Below, piece by piece: positions 42,326 through 49,467 of a DNA stretch of 64,000 nucleotides. Each line of letters begins with the position of its first letter. The first letter of the stretch is position 1. The position numbers and the translations under genes were made by a program. This DNA is from HRBIN23 sp046294495 (GTDB lineage Bacteria; Chloroflexota; Dehalococcoidia; Lucifugimonadales; HRBIN23): positions 5,961-69,960 of the forward strand of contig JBKBKV010000003.1 in NCBI GenBank assembly GCA_046294495.1. The letters are read 5' to 3'. A model generated the notes under the pieces. That model made no database searches, had not been told where the DNA came from, and saw nothing but the letters and a program-made list of their open reading frames with translations.

Positions 42326-44056
42326 TTACGGGCGCTGGATACGCACATCCAGCACGGCCGCCTGTCCCCTCTCTACTGCCGATAGGCCCCGCTCCAGGGC
42401 TGGGCGCACCTGCTGGGGGTCTTCCACCCGCTCCCCATACGCCCCGCACGCCTGTGCCACCAGGGCATACTCCGGAGAGGGCGATAGGTCGGTGCCTAGC
42501 CACTGCCCCAGGCGCTGGGCGTAACTCTGGGGATAGGCCTCCCGCCAGGAGCGCTTGGTGGCGTGGTGCATCTGGTTGTTGAAGATGACAGTTAGGAAGG
42601 GTGCACGATAGGCCGTGGCCGTCCACAGGGCCGAGGTAGGGCACCCGAACAGGAAAGAGCCGTCCCCCACCAGGGCCACCACCCGCCGCTGCGGGGAGGC
42701 GAGTTTCGCCCCGATGGCCGCCCCCAATGCCCACCCCAGGCTGGAGCCCCCGCTGGTAAACACGGTGCCAGGCTGTGTGCGCATAACCCCCTGCGCCACA
42801 TACCCCGCATTGGTAACCGTTTCGTCCAGCAACAGGTCCTCTGGAGAGAGCACCTGGTCAATACAGGAGACCAGCCACTCAGGGGCGATGGGGTAGGTGG
42901 TGGACAGGCGTTGGGCGATGCGGCGCGTCTCCTGGCGCTTCTGGAGATGGGCCTCACCCAGGGAGTGCAGGCGCTCCTGGGCACGCTGGCGTTGGGAAGG
43001 GGTAAGGGAGGCGTCCACCGCTTCAACCAGCGCCGGCAGGGCCTTGGCCGAGTCGGCGTGGATACGCAGATGGGCAGGGAAGGTGAAGAGGGGGATGGTG
43101 GACTTCATGGGGTCAATGTCTATCCAGATGACGGTGGCATCGGGGCGGGGCTTCGCCTGGGAAGGGATGTAGGGGACCTCCTCGTCCACGATTAGGACGA
43201 CATCGGCCTCCCGCAGGTATGGTCCGGGGAGGGTGCCGGCCCAAAGGGGGTGGTTGGTGGGGAAGTTCATACGGCAGGACGAGGCGACCACCGGCGCACC
43301 AAGGCGCTCTGCCAGGGCCACCAGGGGCGCCACCGCCCCAGGGTTGCGCCCCGCTCGTCCCACGATGAGGAGAGGGCGTTCCGCCTTGGCCAGGGCCTGG
43401 GCTGCCTGTGCCAGAGCCGTAGGGTCGGCCTGGGGGGTAACGGGGGTGGAGAGTTCCTGGGGATAAGGGATGGGCACCCCCTCTACCTCCTCCATAAGCA
43501 CCTCGCGCGGGAGTGTGAGGTAAACAGGCCCTGGTGGCTCCGCAGCAGCCAGGGCGAAAGCCCGATTCACCACATGGTGGATGCTCTCATTGCGACGCAG
43601 TTCGTAGTCCCACTTCACGAAGCCCCGCACGCTCATCCCCTGGTCTATCTGCTCCTGAATCCAGTGGATCCAGATGTTGCGGCTCCCGGGCAGTTCACCT
43701 TCTAGGGTTAGTGGGGCGCGCCCTGCACACAATACGATGCCTGCCTTGCCTCTCTGGGCGTTGTGCAGAGCACCCCCCACCTGCAGGGTGCCAATGTCTA
43801 CATGCACCAGCACCACCTGGGGGCGCCCACTGACCATAAAGTGGCCGTGGGCAGCGGACATAGCCACCCCCTCGTGGGGGCAGACCACCACCTCCGGCGT
43901 CTTCCGCCCTTCTACCCGCAAGCGGGCGATAGCCTCCTGAACGGGGAAGGTGTCGGTGCCAGAGTTCAGGAAGATGTAGTCTACCCCGTTGGCGTTGAGG
44001 AGTTCCACAAAGGCTTCAGCACCCGTGCGCACGGGAGCCACTATCCTCTGCGCCAT
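42326..44056 (-). CDS. Thiamine-diphosphate-dependent enzyme, acetolactate synthase-like
   Basis: The 576-residue protein has the three-domain layout of the acetohydroxyacid synthase/oxalyl-CoA decarboxylase group: N-terminal pyrimidine-binding domain with the activating Glu in VCPHEGVAMSAAHG, a central domain (about 195-330) and a C-terminal diphosphate site VGDGSFLFGCPTSALWTA ending in IFNNQ. The substrate is open; no ilvN-type small subunit is adjacent, and benzoylformate or oxalyl-type 2-oxoacid decarboxylases are alternatives. It is last of the minus-strand unit that includes the VWA gene, 30 bases upstream, but may be independent. Confidence 0.85.
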   Translation of the reverse strand: MAQRIVAPVRTGAEAFVELLNANGVDYIFLNSGTDTFPVQEAIARLRVEGRKTPEVVVCPHEGVAMSAAHGHFMVSGRPQVVLVHVDIGTLQVGGALHNAQRGKAGIVLCAGRAPLTLEGELPGSRNIWIHWIQEQIDQGMSVRGFVKWDYELRRNESIHHVVNRAFALAAAEPPGPVYLTLPREVLMEEVEGVPIPYPQELSTPVTPQADPTALAQAAQALAKAERPLLIVGRAGRNPGAVAPLVALAERLGAPVVASSCRMNFPTNHPLWAGTLPGPYLREADVVLIVDEEVPYIPSQAKPRPDATVIWIDIDPMKSTIPLFTFPAHLRIHADSAKALPALVEAVDASLTPSQRQRAQERLHSLGEAHLQKRQETRRIAQRLSTTYPIAPEWLVSCIDQVLSPEDLLLDETVTNAGYVAQGVMRTQPGTVFTSGGSSLGWALGAAIGAKLASPQRRVVALVGDGSFLFGCPTSALWTATAYRAPFLTVIFNNQMHHATKRSWREAYPQSYAQRLGQWLGTDLSPSPEYALVAQACGAYGERVEDPQQVRPALERGLSAVERGQAAVLDVRIQRP

Positions 44057-44086
44057 TGCGGCCTCCTTATCCCGTGCCCTGGGGTG

Positions 44087-46120
44087 TTACGCCAGCAGAC
44101 GGCGACGGCCGGTGAGGTAGTCCACCAGCATATACTGGCCCAGGCGCTCCGGGCTGGTGTAGAACACCCGCCCCCGGTTGATGCGGGTCATCTGGTCTAC
44201 GAAGTCCATTAGATAAGAGTTACGGTCCAGCATAAAGGTATTGATGATGATGCCCTTACTGGTGCACCGCTTCACCTCCTTCAGGGTCGCGCGGATAGTG
44301 TGCGGGCTAGGTGGATACTGGAGGAACAACTGCCCCCCCTCCAGGTGGGCAGTTGGCTCCCCGTCGGAAATCATCAGGATCTGGCGGGTTCCGTTGCATC
44401 GGGCTAGCAGTTTCTGGGCGAGCATCAGCCCGTGCTGGATGTTGGTGTAGGGGTCAAACTCGTCCCAAGTCAGATAGGGAAGCTTCTCGGGCTTTATTTC
44501 CCGTGCATAAGTAGAAAACCCTACGATGTGGAGGCGGTCCCTAGGGAACTGGGTGCGAATGAGGTTGTCCAGCGCCATGGCCACCTTCTTGGCCGCTAGG
44601 AAGTTGCCCCGCATAGCCATAGAGAGGGAGAGGTCTATCATCAGCACCGTGCTGGACTGAACGAACTGCTCCATCTGGTAGACCTCAAAGTCCTGTAGGC
44701 GCACCCGTATAGGGGTATGGGGGCCTTCTCGGAAAAGGGCGTTGAAGAGGGTGCGTTGCAGGTCGGGGTCAAAGGGGTCGCCGAACTCCCAGGCCTTGTT
44801 TTCGTAGGTGCGCTCGCCTGGCCCGAAGCGCCATCGGGAGATGTGCTGCCCGCTGCGGTCGCGCCGAATGTAGGTAAAGATCTCATACAGGGCCTTCTGC
44901 CCTAGCTTGCGCACCCCCTTGGGGGTTAGTTCCAGGCGGCCACCAACCCTCCGTATGTAGCCGGCCTGTTCCAGCACATCGGCCAGGCGCTGCAAGTAGG
45001 CTGCCTCCTGTGCAGTTTCTGGGCCTAGCACCTGCTCCATAAGGGCCATGTCCAGGCCCCCGGGTGTGGCCCCCTGCTGGAAGCGGCGCAGTTGGCGCTC
45101 TAACTCGTCCATCTGCTGGAGGCGCTCCATCACATCCAGGGCTTGGGGCAGGTCCAGGGGCTCCTGCCCTTGAAAGGGGTATTCCCGGCGCAGAGGGCCC
45201 ATGGGGAAGAGGTCTTCAAGGTTGAAGGCCATGCGGGCCAGTTCCTGAACTAACTCCTGGTCCTGTAGGGCCTGCTCCAGCACCTGCTCCAACTGGCGAC
45301 GCTGTTCTGGGGAGAGGCTCTGCAACAGGGACTGCAGGTTGGCCGCCTGGCGCTGGAGGTGCTCCACCAGTTCCTCCAGGGTAGTAGGGGGCTGGCGGCC
45401 GAAGAGGTGGTTCCATTGCTCCAGGAACTGCTGGAAGTTGGGCTGTCCCCCCCGACGGCGCTCTTCCAGGAGGCGGTTCAGGTCCTTAAGAAACTCCTTG
45501 AGGCGCTGGATGTCCTGTGGGCCTAGCCTTTGCAGACCCTCCAGCAGGTCTTGGAAGGTGCGCTGTAACACCTGTTGTTGCAGGGATTGGAGCAAGCGGT
45601 CAAAGCGCTCTTTGGCCTCCGGGCTGGTGAACTCGTAGTCTTTCAGGCGCTGGATAGCCGAGGCCGGCTCTGGGGGAAGGGTGTCAAGGAACCGGTGGGC
45701 CTGCTCCAGGGAGCGCTGGAGGCGGCGCAGGAGGTCCGCCTCCAGGCCCCCGCCCTTTCCCTCCTGCTGAATGCGTTGCAGTTTCTCCGCCATCTCCTGG
45801 CTTCGGCGGGCCAGGGCCTCCCGCTCCAGGCGCAGGATATCTTCCAGTTCCTTCTGGATATTCCCTAGCACCGAAGAGAGGTTGTATCGGTCCAGCACCT
45901 CCTGCCGACGCTGGCGCAGGCGCTGGAGGAGTTCCTGAACGCCAGGGAGGCGCTGGCCGTAGCGCCCCCGCAGGCCACGCTGTAAAAGGGAACGGAGGGC
46001 GGTGCCCACATCCCCCTGCCCCATGAGGCTTTCGGAGAGTTGCTCCATAACATCATCCTCGTGGAGCGGAAACTCGGCCTGGGTGCCGTCCCAGCGGGAA
46101 TACCTGTAGAAAAGCATCAT
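44087..46120 (-). CDS. VWA-domain protein with long helical N-terminus
   Basis: The 677-residue protein has a Gln/Leu/Arg-rich, largely helical region (about 20-340), a short winged-helix-like middle (QRLADVLEQAGYIRRVGGRLELTPKGVRKLGQKAL) and a C-terminal von Willebrand A domain with the metal site MIDLSLSM (DxSxS at 496-500) and ISDGEPTAH. This resembles the BchD/CoxE-like partners of MoxR and ChlI-type AAA+ ATPases, which use ATP to insert metals or remodel targets. It is cotranscribed with such an ATPase and a methyltransferase; it starts 3 bases after the latter. Confidence 0.85.
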   Translation of the reverse strand: MMLFYRYSRWDGTQAEFPLHEDDVMEQLSESLMGQGDVGTALRSLLQRGLRGRYGQRLPGVQELLQRLRQRRQEVLDRYNLSSVLGNIQKELEDILRLEREALARRSQEMAEKLQRIQQEGKGGGLEADLLRRLQRSLEQAHRFLDTLPPEPASAIQRLKDYEFTSPEAKERFDRLLQSLQQQVLQRTFQDLLEGLQRLGPQDIQRLKEFLKDLNRLLEERRRGGQPNFQQFLEQWNHLFGRQPPTTLEELVEHLQRQAANLQSLLQSLSPEQRRQLEQVLEQALQDQELVQELARMAFNLEDLFPMGPLRREYPFQGQEPLDLPQALDVMERLQQMDELERQLRRFQQGATPGGLDMALMEQVLGPETAQEAAYLQRLADVLEQAGYIRRVGGRLELTPKGVRKLGQKALYEIFTYIRRDRSGQHISRWRFGPGERTYENKAWEFGDPFDPDLQRTLFNALFREGPHTPIRVRLQDFEVYQMEQFVQSSTVLMIDLSLSMAMRGNFLAAKKVAMALDNLIRTQFPRDRLHIVGFSTYAREIKPEKLPYLTWDEFDPYTNIQHGLMLAQKLLARCNGTRQILMISDGEPTAHLEGGQLFLQYPPSPHTIRATLKEVKRCTSKGIIINTFMLDRNSYLMDFVDQMTRINRGRVFYTSPERLGQYMLVDYLTGRRRLLA

Positions 46121-46123
46121 ACA

Positions 46124-47314
46124 CTACCCCTTATGGCCTCTGCCCATCGCATACGCCGGGGATGAGGGCGCCTCCTCCATACCCAGTTCCCGGCGCATAA
46201 TCCCACAATACTTTGGCTCAATATCCACCAGGATGAAGCGCCTCCCCAGCCTCTGGCAAGCCTTCCCTACCGTGCCAACACCGGCGAAAGGGTCGAGCAC
46301 CACATCCCCAATGAAGGAATAATAGCGCACCAGTCGCTCCACCACCTGCAGGGGGAAAACAGCCGGATGCTCCGGGTGGTGCGCAGGGCGAGCATACCAC
46401 ACATTGGTTACCTCATACCCGTCGTCAATACGCGACGCCTCTACCGCCTCTCTATCGGGATGGCTACGGATGTTCCAGTCAATAAGCCTCTGGGTGTGTT
46501 TGCGGTAGACAAGGAAGTATTCGGTAACGGGAACGGGTTTGTATTGCAGGGGATGGCGGTCCGCGGCGAAACGCCTGCCCCGTCCAGTGTTCCACCCAGC
46601 CCCTTCGGGCTTCACCCAGATGATGTCGTCCAGGAAGTCAAAGCCCAGCCGCTCCAGGATGGCGTTGATATGGAAAGGCACCGGGATGCGCTGGCTAGGG
46701 TGCTTACGGGTAGGGCGGCGCACCAGCACCGGGGAGGCGTTCACGATGAGGAAGCGCCCCTCTGCCAGCACCCGATGGCACTCTCGGAAGACTGCCTCCA
46801 GCGTCTCCAGATAATGCTGGTAGGTGGCGAACTCCCCGTATTGTGGCTTGGCGTTGTAGTAAGGGGGGGAAGTCAGCACTAAATGCACATACCCCTCTGG
46901 AAAGGCCCGCAGCACCTGGCGCGCATCGCCACAGATAACCTGGCTGGGGAGGGGGTCAATGACAAGGGGGCGCTCGGTTGGGGGGGCTGTGGGAAGGGGA
47001 TGGGCCTTGGCATATCCCAGGCGAGCCAGGATGATACCTGGCGGAGTAGCCTGCACTACCTCTCCATTGGCGCACCCCACCATCACCTCCCCCACCACCA
47101 CGCCCCCATCTGGGGCCATTAGGGACACCCTCCACGCTCCGTAGCGGTCGTCCACCTCTGGCAGGCCCGGGGCTAGGGCGGCTTGGGGTGGGAGGTTCTG
47201 TGCCACCCACTGGAGCACCCGCTCCCGCGCCTGCTGGGCTGTGGCCACTTGCCCCAAGCGGGCGGCAAGGCGGTTCACCCTTTTCCCACGCCGTGGGAAA
47301 ACAGACACAACCAT
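46124..47314 (-). CDS. DNA adenine/cytosine-N4 methyltransferase (beta class), orphan
   Basis: The 396-residue protein has the amino-methyltransferase catalytic motif TSPPYYN (148-154) before the AdoMet-binding DPFAGVGT (341-348), an order typical of beta-class N6-adenine or N4-cytosine DNA methyltransferases. An N-terminal extension of about 120 residues (DRYGAWRVSLMAPDGGVVVGEV, PepSY-like in appearance) is not normal for the family. No restriction endonuclease or specificity gene is adjacent. It lies between an AAA+ gene and a VWA gene with gaps of 28 and 3 bases. ATG at 47314 has GAGGTGG upstream; GTG at 47329 is possible. Confidence 0.88.
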   Translation of the reverse strand: MVVSVFPRRGKRVNRLAARLGQVATAQQARERVLQWVAQNLPPQAALAPGLPEVDDRYGAWRVSLMAPDGGVVVGEVMVGCANGEVVQATPPGIILARLGYAKAHPLPTAPPTERPLVIDPLPSQVICGDARQVLRAFPEGYVHLVLTSPPYYNAKPQYGEFATYQHYLETLEAVFRECHRVLAEGRFLIVNASPVLVRRPTRKHPSQRIPVPFHINAILERLGFDFLDDIIWVKPEGAGWNTGRGRRFAADRHPLQYKPVPVTEYFLVYRKHTQRLIDWNIRSHPDREAVEASRIDDGYEVTNVWYARPAHHPEHPAVFPLQVVERLVRYYSFIGDVVLDPFAGVGTVGKACQRLGRRFILVDIEPKYCGIMRRELGMEEAPSSPAYAMGRGHKG

Positions 47315-47342
47315 GCCCACCTCTTCCACCCGCAGCCGGGGG

Positions 47343-48746
47343 TTATCCCTTGTAGCGGAAGCGCCCTTCTACCCGGTCACGATTGAGGCGTCGGTTGAGG
47401 TGCAGGCTCTCCAGCACGAACTCCACCACTGAAGCGAAGAGAGCCTCGTTTTCCTGCACTTGGAACTTGCGCAGGGCTGGCTCAAAGCCCTCTATCCCCC
47501 TCAGTTTCTCCACATACACGAAGGAGGGGATGGCGGTGCCAGTCTCCACAACCAGGCCCTCCTCAAACTTCTGCACCAGGGGGTCGAACTCCCGCACATT
47601 GAAGGTGCGGTTGAAGGTGTTCAGGACGGCCTTCTTCAGCAGTTCCTCAATGATGCGCCCCTCTCGCCCTTCTTCCACCGTCTCTAGTTCCAGTTTGCCA
47701 GCAGTAGAGGCGAAGATGAAGGGGAGGTCGCTTATGCGGGGCACCGCTACCCCTTCGTTGTAGCGAATGGCACGGCGCAGGGCGGCTGCCAGAAGGGTCT
47801 CGTAGTTGGATATAGTTACCCGCACCGACACCCCAGAGCGCTGGTTGATATCTGGGCTTCGCCTGGCCAGTGTGGTAAACTCGGCGACTATCTCCTTCAT
47901 AAATCCGGGCACTTGCACCCTATCGTCCATATCGGGGAAGTGCACCCGCTCCTGCTCCACGATGGCCAGTTCGTCCTCCAGGGTGCGAGGATAGTGGGTG
48001 CGGATTTGGGCGCCATAGCGGTCTTTCAGAGGGGTAATAATGCGCCCACGGTTGGTATAGTCCTCCGGGTTGGCGCTTGCCACCACATACACATCCAGAG
48101 GCAGGCGAATCAGATACCCTCTAATCTGGATATCCCGCTCCTCCAGGAGGTTAAACAAGCCCACCTGGATCCGTTCAGGCAGGTCTGGCAGCTCGTTGAC
48201 GCAGAAGATGCCTCGGTTCACCCTGGGAATAAGACCGAAATGTATGGTCAGTTCGTCGGCCAGGTAACGCCCCTCGGCTACTTTGATGGGGTCTACCTCG
48301 CCGATGAGGTCGGCAATGGACACATCAGGGGTAGCCAGTTTCTCGGCGTAGCGGTGCTCCCGCGGGAGCCAGGAGATTTCTACCTGGTCGCCGTATTGGG
48401 CTACCCGGTCTCGGCACGCTTTGCAGATGGGCTTGTAGGGGTTATCGTTGATTTCGCACCCGGCGATAACGGGCACCTCCTCGTCCAGCAGATACACAAA
48501 CTGGCGGATGAGACGCGATTTAGCCTGCCCCCGCTCCCCCAGGAAAATGATGTCCTGCCCAGCAAGGATAGCGTTCTCTATCTGTGGGATAACGGTGTCC
48601 TCGTAGCCGATGATGCCGGGGAAGAGGCGTTCCCCCTTGCGTAGTTTCTCAATAAGGTTCTTGCGCAGTTCCTCTCGCACCGACAGCACCTGGTAACCGC
48701 TGTGGCGCAGTTCTCCGATGGTCTTGGGTCTCCCCCTATCGGCCAT
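47343..48746 (-). CDS. MoxR/ChlI-like AAA+ ATPase
   Basis: The 467-residue ATPase has Walker A GERGQAKS (70-77), a Cys motif with Cys97, Cys108 and Cys111 (CEIN...ICKACRDR) that may bind zinc, and Walker B GIFCVNELPDL, where Asn-Glu replaces the usual Asp-Glu. The sequence DYTNRGRIITPLKDRYGAQI is the sensor/arginine-finger region of the magnesium-chelatase I group. Such ATPases work with a VWA partner, here the protein at 44087-46120. First gene of a three- or four-gene unit. Confidence 0.87.
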   Translation of the reverse strand: MADRGRPKTIGELRHSGYQVLSVREELRKNLIEKLRKGERLFPGIIGYEDTVIPQIENAILAGQDIIFLGERGQAKSRLIRQFVYLLDEEVPVIAGCEINDNPYKPICKACRDRVAQYGDQVEISWLPREHRYAEKLATPDVSIADLIGEVDPIKVAEGRYLADELTIHFGLIPRVNRGIFCVNELPDLPERIQVGLFNLLEERDIQIRGYLIRLPLDVYVVASANPEDYTNRGRIITPLKDRYGAQIRTHYPRTLEDELAIVEQERVHFPDMDDRVQVPGFMKEIVAEFTTLARRSPDINQRSGVSVRVTISNYETLLAAALRRAIRYNEGVAVPRISDLPFIFASTAGKLELETVEEGREGRIIEELLKKAVLNTFNRTFNVREFDPLVQKFEEGLVVETGTAIPSFVYVEKLRGIEGFEPALRKFQVQENEALFASVVEFVLESLHLNRRLNRDRVEGRFRYKG

Positions 48747-48837
48747 TGCCCTTTGCCCCCAATCCTCTGCAGTCTTGACTTCTATTATCCCATATTTGGG
48801 ACGCGGGTAGCAGTATCTTGGCAGGATGCTAGCCCCT

Positions 48838-48843
48838 TGTCAA
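48838..48843 (-). promoter_or_regulatory. Candidate -35 box of the AAA+/methyltransferase/VWA operon
   Basis: A perfect minus-strand TTGACA lies about 90 bases before the AAA+ start. The hexamer 17 bases downstream is CAAGAT, a weak -10; a better GATACT lies at spacing 20. The promoter call is therefore tentative. Confidence 0.3.
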
Positions 48844-48888
48844 CTGCAGGGTGGAGAGGGCCATCGCTCTGACAACGATGAGTTTTAT

Positions 48889-49038
48889 CTACCCTTCCTC
48901 CTGGACATTATCAGCGCCGAGTGGGCCGCGGAGGGTGGTAACCATCTCCTTGCCCACTACAATGAACTCGCTGTAACTGTTGCCCTTGCGGTTGGGATTG
49001 CCCAGGTAAACCTGGGGCCAGAGCCATCGGGGCAAGTG
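48889..49038 (-). pseudogene. Possible gene remnant without a start codon
   Basis: The gap 48747-49187 contains a 49-codon minus-strand frame ending at TAG 48889. It reads like ordinary protein (QVYLGNPNRKGNSYSEFIVV, then GKEMVTTLRGPLGADNVQEE) and has high GC at third positions, as real genes here do. It opens directly after a stop and has no plausible start codon, so it may be the decayed end of a lost gene. I do not recognise the family. The rest of the gap holds only the csoR promoter region. Confidence 0.25.
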
Positions 49039-49118
49039 TCAACCTACACCCCTCAGCACCTCGCTCAGTCCACCCCTCCCACCAACCATATCCGTAACAG
49101 CCCCAGGGCCCTGCCCCC

Positions 49119-49148
49119 TTGGCACCTACAACAGCGCAGTGCTATGCT
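49119..49148 (+). promoter_or_regulatory. Promoter of the copper resistance operon
   Basis: TTGGCA (49119-49124), an 18-base spacer and TATGCT (49143-49148) stand 39 bases before the csoR ATG. Transcription would start near 49155. Confidence 0.65.
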
Positions 49149-49155
49149 GGAAGTG

Positions 49156-49175
49156 AACCCCCACCCAGGGGGGAG
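49156..49175 (+). promoter_or_regulatory. Candidate CsoR operator
   Basis: CCCCC (49158-49162), ACCCA and GGGGGG (49168-49173) form a C-tract/G-tract inverted repeat, the general form of CsoR-family operators. It overlaps the expected transcription start, so bound CsoR would block the polymerase and copper would release it. Confidence 0.5.
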
Positions 49176-49187
49176 GGGAGGGTTAGC

Positions 49188-49457
49188 ATGCTGGCCGAAG
49201 TGCGGGAGGATGTGCTCAAACGCCTTGCATCTGTGCAGGGGCACCTGGAGGGTGTGCGACGGATGGTGGAGCAGGACGCTTACTGCGTGGATGTCCTGAA
49301 GCAACTGTTCGCCGTCCAGCGGGCGCTGGACAAGATTGAACAGGCCATCCTGGACGGCCACCTGAAGACCTGCGTGGTGGAGGGCATCCGGGGCGAACGC
49401 ACCCAGCAGGTGCTGAAGGAACTGTCGGAAATCTACGCACTGGCTAACCGCTCATAG
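49188..49457 (+). CDS. csoR: CsoR-family copper-sensing repressor
   Basis: The 89-residue all-helical protein has the Cu(I) ligand set Cys33, His58 and Cys62, with the same C-x24-H-x3-C spacing as the mycobacterial CsoR. It begins LAEVREDVLKRLASVQGHLEGV, typical of the family. ATG at 49188 is preferred because GGGAGGGGAGG precedes it; longer frames add unrelated residues. It lies 10 bases before copA and likely represses its own operon through the operator at 49156-49175. FrmR-type relatives differ in ligands. Confidence 0.92.
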   Translation: MLAEVREDVLKRLASVQGHLEGVRRMVEQDAYCVDVLKQLFAVQRALDKIEQAILDGHLKTCVVEGIRGERTQQVLKELSEIYALANRS

Positions 49458-49467
49458 GAGGAAAGGG

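Noticed and set aside
44087..48746. Restriction-modification system
   Set aside because: Only the methyltransferase is recognisable; neither neighbour has a nuclease motif, so a classical R-M system is not supported.
48826..49299. Plus-strand frame of 157 codons before csoR
   Set aside because: Low third-position GC, no family resemblance and it runs over the csoR promoter, operator and start.
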